Assembly (NCBI GenBank): GCA_038063075.1
Contig: JBBTVW010000007.1
Location: 1 to 27,343 of the forward strand
Reading direction: 5' to 3'
Source of the DNA: JACQHJ01 sp038063075
GTDB taxonomy: Bacteria > Patescibacteriota > Microgenomatia > Levybacterales > UBA12049
Length of the DNA stretch: 27,343 nt
Every line of letters begins with the position of its first letter. Positions within the stretch are counted from its first letter, which is position 1. Shown piece after piece: positions 22,305-27,343 of this stretch. Below the pieces are notes generated by a model. It was given only the letters and a program-made list of their open reading frames with translations, was not told the DNA's origin and ran no database searches. The translations under genes and the position numbers were made by a program.

Positions 22305-22622
22305 CTAATTATATACTGGCTCTTCCAAATCTCCAATCGGTTTATCATTTATAGGAATATTTAATAACGAAGACAATGCATTTGCTATTGCTATACCGAC
22401 CCTTAAGCCTGTAAATGATCCTGGGCCCTTAACAATTTCTATTTTTGATAAATCTGTTGGCTTTAGATTTTTTTCTTTTAAGACTTTGTTAATTAAAATT
22501 AAGCATGTTTGAGATTTTAAATTCTTTGAATCAGAAATAATAATTTCTTCTTTACCATTTATGCTTAATCCAATTTTTATCTTTTTATTATCTGAAGTAT
22601 CAATAAGTAAAATATTTGCCAT
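22305..22622 (-). CDS. tsaB: TsaB, short form (t6A synthesis)
   Basis: 105-residue version of TsaB, the partner of TsaD in tRNA N6-threonylcarbamoyladenosine synthesis. Residues 1-90 match the N-terminal ASKHA lobe: ILLIDTSDNKKIKIGL at the start and IEIVKGPGSFTGLRVGIAIANAL (62-84), the family's best-conserved block. It ends at LNIPINDKPIGDLEEPVYN and lacks the second lobe present in E. coli TsaB (231 residues). No frameshift or second half is seen downstream: the CAP gene begins 3 bp after the stop. As the N-terminal lobe makes the TsaD contact in known complexes, it may still function. Confidence 0.85.
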   Translation of the reverse strand: MANILLIDTSDNKKIKIGLSINGKEEIIISDSKNLKSQTCLILINKVLKEKNLKPTDLSKIEIVKGPGSFTGLRVGIAIANALSSLLNIPINDKPIGDLEEPVYN

Positions 22623-22624
22623 AA

Positions 22625-23212
22625 CTATATATTAACGCTTAAAGCTCCTTGACGCAAAATTTGCCATGGCTTTTTTGTACAATCAATAACTGTAGAAGCA
22701 TTTTTAAAATGAGTTTCACCCTCTAAGACTAAATCAACTGATTGAACAATATATTTATTCAGGTCATTTATTGAGTAAGGAGTTTGTTCACCATGCAAAT
22801 TTGCTGATGGTGCAAGGATTGGAACACCACTTTTTTTAATAATTTCTAAGATCAAATCATTTGCTGGCATCCGAATACCAATATTTTCTCCTCCACCTCT
22901 AACAAGTGATGGGACTAACTTTTTATTTGCTTTTAAAATAATTGTTAAAGCGCCTGGCCAATAATTACTTATTAATTTCTCTTCAATCTCTTTTGTATCA
23001 CTATCCCAATAAGGCTTTGCCATCTCTAAATCTGATACTAAAACTGGAGTAGCCATATCGAAAGGTCTTTTTCTAATCTTAAATAATCTTTCAATTGCTT
23101 CTAGCCTATCAATTCTACATCCAATTCCAAAAGCAGTATCTGTTGGGAATACTATTACACCACCTTTTTCTAAAATCTCTACTGCTTTATCAATATTATT
23201 CATAAGTTTCAA
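22625..23212 (-). CDS. tsaC: L-threonylcarbamoyladenylate synthase (TsaC/Sua5)
   Basis: 195 residues. Makes L-threonylcarbamoyl-AMP, the first step of t6A synthesis. FPTDTAFGIGC (22-32) and LFKIRKRPFDMATPVLVS (43-60) are the YrdC/Sua5 nucleotide and threonine-binding motifs; SKKP-like IIKKSGVPILAPSANLHGE and VDLVLEGE follow. It is the YrdC domain only, without the Sua5 tail. It begins inside the tsaE end: a 17-bp overlap with the first ATG (23212), 8 bp with the second (23203, MNNIDKA). The second is as likely. Confidence 0.92.
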   Translation of the reverse strand: MKLMNNIDKAVEILEKGGVIVFPTDTAFGIGCRIDRLEAIERLFKIRKRPFDMATPVLVSDLEMAKPYWDSDTKEIEEKLISNYWPGALTIILKANKKLVPSLVRGGGENIGIRMPANDLILEIIKKSGVPILAPSANLHGEQTPYSINDLNKYIVQSVDLVLEGETHFKNASTVIDCTKKPWQILRQGALSVNI

Positions 23213-23627
23213 TTATTATTTTTCTTTTATCTTGGTCAATATATTCAAATTTTAAATCAATTCTCTTTTTAGGGAGTAGCTCTAAAAGCTTTTCAGACCA
23301 TTCAATCGCAACAATGTTATTTTTATTTTCTAAAATCTCATCTAAGCCAATACTATAAAGATCATGCATAGTTTGAGTTCTATAAAGATCAATATGATAA
23401 AAATTTAAATTACCCATCTCATATTGCCTTGCTATTATAAAGGTTGGAGAAATAATTCTTCCCTCAATGCCTAAGCCTTTAGCAAGTCCTTGTACAAAAC
23501 TAGTCTTACCACTTCCTAAATCACCATAAAGACAAAGAATATCTCCAGCCTTAAGATTTTTAGCAAAGTTTGATGCAAATTCCTGAGTTTCTTTTAAGCT
23601 TTGCGTGTTAACGATATTAGGATTCAT
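23196..23627 (-). CDS. tsaE: TsaE, ATPase of t6A synthesis
   Basis: 143 residues, full length. P-loop protein that stimulates the TsaB-TsaD complex by ATP hydrolysis. Walker A GDLGSGKTSF at 35-44; SPTFIIARQYEMGNLNFYHIDLYR and the EWSEKL motif are the TsaE family blocks. Forms the tsaE-tsaC-tsaB cluster; tsaD is not in the window. It overlaps the upstream surface-protein gene by 11 bp and tsaC by 8-17 bp. Confidence 0.93.
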   Translation of the reverse strand: MNPNIVNTQSLKETQEFASNFAKNLKAGDILCLYGDLGSGKTSFVQGLAKGLGIEGRIISPTFIIARQYEMGNLNFYHIDLYRTQTMHDLYSIGLDEILENKNNIVAIEWSEKLLELLPKKRIDLKFEYIDQDKRKIIIETYE

Positions 23628-24492
23628 TTGTTTTTAAATTATTTCTATATGACCAAAAAAATACTATACCACAAAGAATGAGAAAAATAACTCCAAAAAA
23701 TATAAACACTATGCCTATTATCTTGCTTTTTCCCTCACCTAGAACAGTTACCTTAGTTTGGGTTGGTTTCTCATTATCACTATCTCCTAAAACAGACTGA
23801 CTGGGGCTTTGTGATATATCTAAAACGCTTGTAATTGTTGGAGTTGGGCTAGACGTTGTTTTAGGCGTAGGAGTTTTTGTTGAGCTTGGAACTGACGTTG
23901 GTGTTATTGTGGTAGTTGGTTTTATAGTTGGAGTAGGCGTTGGAGATTTGGTTGGGGTTAGGGTATTAGTAGGTATTGGTGTTGGAGTTAAAGTAGGTGT
24001 TAAAGTAGGCGTTGGAGCAACGACATTAATAACTACAGATTCACATGGAGTTGATTCACTTAAACACCACGTTACATTTGTACCAGTTTCTGTATATCTA
24101 CCTAATTTAAAATTGTAATTTCCACTACCTTTAAAACTTGAGTCTTGGGTATCTAATTTAAACTCAATTTGCCCACTCCATTGATTATCTGAATCCATTG
24201 TGACTTTATAATATTGCGTTGTATCGCTTTGATCATCATTTTGCCAATCACCATTATTATTTTTTGTATAACCAAGATATGAGCTTGGAGTATCAGTATG
24301 AGCAAAAACTCCTTTAATATAATAGATATTTCCTGAAGAATTATTTATTTGCAGATTAACATTTACTAAGAGCGTCTCTGATTCATTAAGGGTAGATGGA
24401 GCTCCGCTAAAAGTAAAAGTAGCGGCCAAACTAGGCTGGCAAAATATGTTCGATAATAATACAAAAGCAACTAAGAATATTATTGCTTTCAT
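23617..24492 (-). CDS. Surface protein with TP-rich linker and C-terminal anchor
   Basis: 291 residues: signal peptide (1-23, cleavage after SLAA likely), a beta-rich globular domain (about 24-157), a Thr/Pro linker (159-220, TPTPT repeats), then a membrane helix (about 258-281) followed by a short basic tail. The globular domain starts TFTFSGAPSTLNESETLLV and has paired Cys near its end (C143, C150), probably a disulphide. It looks Ig-like or cohesin-like, but I do not recognise a named family. Such linkers often carry O-glycans, which would match the glycosyltransferases of this region. It lies between the M23 peptidase gene and tsaE. Confidence 0.72.
   Translation of the reverse strand: MKAIIFLVAFVLLSNIFCQPSLAATFTFSGAPSTLNESETLLVNVNLQINNSSGNIYYIKGVFAHTDTPSSYLGYTKNNNGDWQNDDQSDTTQYYKVTMDSDNQWSGQIEFKLDTQDSSFKGSGNYNFKLGRYTETGTNVTWCLSESTPCESVVINVVAPTPTLTPTLTPTPIPTNTLTPTKSPTPTPTIKPTTTITPTSVPSSTKTPTPKTTSSPTPTITSVLDISQSPSQSVLGDSDNEKPTQTKVTVLGEGKSKIIGIVFIFFGVIFLILCGIVFFWSYRNNLKTNES
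23833..24018 (-). repeat. Degenerate TP-codon repeat tract
   Basis: Low-complexity coding tract for residues 159-220 of the surface protein, made of degenerate ACNCCN (Thr-Pro) units, which appear on the plus strand as repeated GGNGT/GTNGG. Codons vary between units, which indicates an old, selected repeat and not recent slippage. Confidence 0.7.
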
Positions 24493-24518
24493 AAATAAAT
24501 TCTAATATTTTGAATCAT

Positions 24519-25757
24519 TTAATTTGGTATCATGTGTAAATACCAAGTTGTTAATCCTCCATCATGAACTACCTTTGCATAATATAATTTACCATTTTTA
24601 CAACTATATGATCCACCATACAATTTACCTGCTTTAACTGATTTAACAGTGGAAGAAGATGAATCCATATCTATTCCAGTATGAACACCACCTGAATAAA
24701 ATGATTTTGCATACCCATGTGAACCATAGCCCTGATTAATCGTTATTGGCTCATTTAATGGCCATGGCAAATTACCAGTTGGATTTACTGTACCATAGTA
24801 ACCATAACTATCTGATGAGTATGAATAGGAATAACTAGCTGAACCTAAATAACTATTAGGATCTTGAATTGATCCTCCACTTTGAACCTCGAAATGTAGA
24901 TGAGCTCCTGATGAACAACCAGGACTTACACTATGGGAAGCTACCGAACCAATTGAATCTCCTTGGTTTACGTCTCGCATGTATGAATCTGTTCCACCAC
25001 CAAAGATAATTGCTCTTTCAGCCTGCGCTTGCTGCAATAATCTCTGATATTTTGCTTCATCATTTCTTGTAACATTTAATAATTCTACTTTGCTTTTCTT
25101 ATCCTGCTCAAGCTTACTCGTATATGTTTCTAGTTGAATTTTTAATGCCTCTACTTTTGTTTTTTTCTCTTCAAAAATTTCTTTCTGGTTTGCATAATCT
25201 ACTTTTGCTTGCTGTGTTTGATAAATAAGCTGCTTATCATGAGCCTGAGCTAATCTTAAATAATTCAACCTCGATAAGAAATCAGTTGCATCAGTTGACG
25301 TAAGTAAAATTTGAAGTGGCTGAATTGTTCCAATTTCATAAGTTGCGACCACCCTGCCAAGAAGTACTTCCACTAATGCGCTTAAAGATTTCTCCAAACC
25401 TGATATTTTTTTTGTTGCCGTATCGATATCTAAGGTTATATCTGTTATCTGTTGCTGGGTTGAAGCAATTTGATATTCAGTTAGTTTTATTTGGTTATCT
25501 GTTACAGCAATTTGTGAAGAAAGAGTTTTTTTCTCTCCCTCTTTTTCATTAATTTTACTTTTAAGAAATTCTATACACTGGTCATTGTTTAATTTTTGAT
25601 CTGCGCATTCTGGAATTGTTGCTGCTGTTGAAGATGAAGGAGTAGGTGTTGGAGTTTGAGTTTGCGCAAGAGAAAAACCCTTAGCAAAAATTAAGACCAA
25701 AAGAATAGTGGAAAGAAATATTGATTTTTTTAAGAAATTCATAGAGCATAAACTCAT
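24519..25757 (-). CDS. Coiled-coil M23 peptidase with swapped catalytic halves
   Basis: 412-residue exported protein. Signal peptide (about 6-31), TP-rich stretch, then long coiled coil (about 60-250, EnvC/PcsB-like). Residues 262-304 (VNQGDSIGSVASHS...HLHFEV...DPNSYL) match the end of an M23/LytM domain with HLHFE at 286-290. A Ser/Tyr-rich stretch follows. Residues about 330-412 (WPLNEPITINQGYG, HTGID at 359-363, WYLHM at 405-409) match the start of an M23 domain. All expected residues are present (H359, D363, H288 as zinc ligands; H286, H408 catalytic) but in circularly permuted order. Start at 25757 overlaps the ftsX stop (ATGA); ATG at 25742 is an alternative. Likely the FtsEX-controlled peptidoglycan hydrolase. 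Confidence 0.85.
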   Translation of the reverse strand: MSLCSMNFLKKSIFLSTILLVLIFAKGFSLAQTQTPTPTPSSSTAATIPECADQKLNNDQCIEFLKSKINEKEGEKKTLSSQIAVTDNQIKLTEYQIASTQQQITDITLDIDTATKKISGLEKSLSALVEVLLGRVVATYEIGTIQPLQILLTSTDATDFLSRLNYLRLAQAHDKQLIYQTQQAKVDYANQKEIFEEKKTKVEALKIQLETYTSKLEQDKKSKVELLNVTRNDEAKYQRLLQQAQAERAIIFGGGTDSYMRDVNQGDSIGSVASHSVSPGCSSGAHLHFEVQSGGSIQDPNSYLGSASYSYSYSSDSYGYYGTVNPTGNLPWPLNEPITINQGYGSHGYAKSFYSGGVHTGIDMDSSSSTVKSVKAGKLYGGSYSCKNGKLYYAKVVHDGGLTTWYLHMIPN

Positions 25758-26620
25758 TTAAGATATCTAAGTACGGCAAGAAAGCTAGATATTACTCCAA
25801 GTATTGTAGCTAGTATTAGCTCAAAACCTAAAAGCATAAGAAGATCAAGTGCTGGAACAGGAATAATTGGAATACCTTTTAAGAATGATTCTAAAAATGG
25901 CGTTGCATATAAAAGAGTTCCTGTAGAAATTGACCAACCAATTAATGCTCCCACTACTCCATAAAATATACCTTCAATTATAAAAGGCCACCTTATATAC
26001 CAACTCGTTGCTCCAATTAGTTTCATAATTTCTATATCTTCTTTTTTATGAGATATTTTTATACTAATAATTGTAACCATAATAAAAATTGAAACTAAAG
26101 AAAGAAGAACTATTAAGGCAATACCAATTTGCCTAATTGCGTTTGTCCATGAAGTTAGAGCTGAAACAACATCTTTTTGATAAATTACCTCAGAAACAAT
26201 TGAAGATTTTTTCAAAGCATCTGATATTTCACCTAAATCCTCTATTTGTATTGCTGATATCTCAAAAGATGCAGGCAAAATATCTGCTGTTACTAAATCT
26301 AAAAGCAGAGGATCATCTTTATTTTGCTCTTTATAAATACTTAATGCATTTTCCTTGGAAATATATTTAATCGAAGCTACTTTTCCACTTTGAGATAGTT
26401 GATTCTCTAAAGTATTAATATCTGCTTGAGGAGCATCATTTTTGAAAAACGCTGTTACCTGAGGTTTTGATTCAAAAAAGTTAACTATCTTTGAAGATCC
26501 AACTAGTAAAAAGGTAAAAAATGATACAACCAAAAAGGTTAATGTCATTATTAAGATAGCAGCAAGTGCTTGATAGGGTGATCTTCTTATATTTCTCCAG
26601 GCTGTACTAAAAAACTTCAT
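25754..26620 (-). CDS. ftsX: Cell-division ABC transporter permease FtsX
   Basis: 288 residues, full length. FtsX has a cytoplasmic start, a first membrane segment (about 19-41), an extracytoplasmic domain of about 110 residues with ITAFFKNDAPQ-like beginning and IKYISKENALSIYKEQ, then three membrane segments; ISIKISHKKEDIEIMKLIGAT carries the characteristic FtsX sequence. With FtsE it forms an ABC complex at the division site that activates periplasmic or wall hydrolases. Its stop overlaps the M23 peptidase start by 4 bp and its own start overlaps the ftsE stop by 4 bp. This ftsE-ftsX-hydrolase order supports a functional unit. Confidence 0.94.
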   Translation of the reverse strand: MKFFSTAWRNIRRSPYQALAAILIMTLTFLVVSFFTFLLVGSSKIVNFFESKPQVTAFFKNDAPQADINTLENQLSQSGKVASIKYISKENALSIYKEQNKDDPLLLDLVTADILPASFEISAIQIEDLGEISDALKKSSIVSEVIYQKDVVSALTSWTNAIRQIGIALIVLLSLVSIFIMVTIISIKISHKKEDIEIMKLIGATSWYIRWPFIIEGIFYGVVGALIGWSISTGTLLYATPFLESFLKGIPIIPVPALDLLMLLGFELILATILGVISSFLAVLRYLK

Positions 26621-27343
26621 TTATTATCCTCCTTTTCCAACTTTTCCTTATCAACTTCAACTTTATCATGTTCCTCTTTTTCATGCTTATCTTCTTTTTT
26701 TTCTACTACCTCTTCTTTGCTCTCATCTTCATCTTTTTTCTCTACGTGTTTTTTCTCTTCATGATGACCTTTTTCTTCTTTTACTATTCTTCCTTTTTCT
26801 AGATGAACCACTCTTTTATTCATACTTTTAACAATATCTATATTGTGGGTTGCCATAATAATTGTTGTGCCAGTTTTATTTATATCTGAAAGAAGCTTAA
26901 CTATCTCCCATGAAGTTGCAGCATCTAAGTTTCCCGTTGGCTCATCTGCAAGCAAAATCTCTGGGGATAAAATTAAAGCTCTTGCTATAGCAGTTCTTTG
27001 AAGCTCTCCTCCTGAAAGTTGAATAGGAAATTTATCTTTATGCTCTATTAAACCGACCTGTCTTAATACTTCTTCTACTTTTTGTGCTGCATTTTTTGAA
27101 TTTTCTCCGGAGACTTCAAGGGGTAAAACAACATTTTCAAAAATAGTTCGATCTGCTAAAAGCTTTAAATCCTGAAACACCACTCCAATTTTTTTTCTAA
27201 AAGCAGAAAGCTTACCCTTAGGAAACTTTACTAAGTCAAACTCGTTGATAAAAATATTTCCTTCAGATGGCAAAGAAACTCTTATCAAAAGCCTTAAAAG
27301 GGATGTTTTTCAAGATCCAGTTGGACCAACTAAGAAAACAAAT
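26617..27343 (-). CDS. ftsE: FtsE ATPase, 5' part cut by window; in-frame TGA in Walker A
   Basis: ATPase partner of FtsX. The signature LSGGELQRTAIARAL, ILLADEPTGNLD (Walker B) and IIMATHN are intact, with the FtsE-specific RKKIGVVFQDLKLL. The frame continues upstream to the window edge and reads FVFLVGPTGS-stop-KTSLLRLL: the second Walker A glycine (GPTGSGKT) is TGA at 27312-27310 in place of GGA. Without that codon the frame is open; as written, only a short product starting at TTG (27288) without Walker A could be made. Likely a sequencing or assembly error, a nonsense variant, or recoding. Residues after about 170 form a long Lys/Glu/His tail of about 50 residues absent from E. coli FtsE. 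Confidence 0.88.
26620..26778 (-). other. Charged Lys/Glu-rich C-terminal tail of FtsE
   Basis: About 53 codons rich in Lys, Glu, Asp and His (KKEDKHEKEEHDKVEVDKEK near the end) follow the ABC domain of FtsE. It is low complexity, probably disordered or a charged single helix, and resembles tails that mediate protein contacts. Reading the plus strand shows a CT-rich tract here. Confidence 0.7.

Noticed and set aside
23833..24018. Possible CRISPR or tandem DNA repeat
   Set aside because: The periodicity is irregular and degenerate and stays in codon phase, so it is a protein low-complexity linker.
23909..24118. Plus-strand Val/Gly repeat frame
   Set aside because: It is the antisense of the TP-linker tract; the GVGVKVGV pattern is simply the complement of Thr-Pro codons.
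27310..27312. Evidence for UGA read as glycine (genetic code 25)
   Set aside because: TGA ends secD, ftsX, the ABC ATPase and DUF4446 at positions fixed by overlaps with the next gene, and no other gene here has an internal in-frame TGA. A single TGA in ftsE is better explained as an error or mutation.

Overview
The window is an AT-rich, gene-dense bacterial segment. Genes are separated by a few bases or overlap by 1-17 bases, and I see no tRNA, rRNA, CRISPR array, transposase or integrase. The mix of small conserved families (DUF3048, DUF4446, DUF5679, a 105-residue TsaB, TP-linker surface proteins, a SecD-SecF pair, ABC-2 exporters) suggests a Candidate Phyla Radiation (Patescibacteria) genome, probably Microgenomates-like. 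That placement is an inference from gene content, not from a marker phylogeny. UGA works as a stop in several genes (secD, ftsX, the ABC ATPase), so the UGA-glycine code of Gracilibacteria and Absconditabacteria does not apply.

Layout. 1-316 holds the start of recJ on the minus strand, divergent from a plus operon (366-3891) of cca, an ABC-2 exporter pair and yqeY. A divergent HAM1/RdgB-like gene follows under its own apparently leaderless promoter. 4476-7250 is a minus operon: winged-helix/nucleotidyltransferase-like protein, secD, secF. 7326-8959 holds DUF4446 and DUF3048 membrane proteins (minus), divergent from two small plus-strand genes (a membrane protein and a DUF5679 zinc ribbon) that end at a strong bidirectional terminator.

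9533-18569 is sugar and glycan machinery. A minus operon carries a UDP-glucuronate decarboxylase-like enzyme, a fused polyprenyl-phosphate glycosyltransferase-GtrA protein, a GT39 membrane glycosyltransferase and a 45-residue zinc-ribbon protein. Next are gmd (plus) and a minus operon rmlB-rmlD-ugd-rmd, with an rmlC-like gene divergent from rmlB. Together they could supply GDP-rhamnose, dTDP-L-rhamnose, UDP-glucuronate and UDP-xylose. rmlA is not in the window.

19271-27343 is one long minus-strand run: ftsE, ftsX, a coiled-coil M23 peptidase, a TP-linker surface protein, tsaE, tsaC, tsaB, a CAP-domain protein, a small membrane protein and two GT2 glycosyltransferases. It links the division machinery and its hydrolase, t6A tRNA modification and surface glycosylation.

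The best leads are: the M23 peptidase, whose two catalytic halves appear in swapped order (a circular permutation next to ftsEX); an in-frame TGA in the Walker A motif of ftsE near the window edge; a HAM1-family protein lacking most catalytic motifs; and divergent promoters whose -35 boxes form inverted repeats, several giving near-leaderless transcripts.
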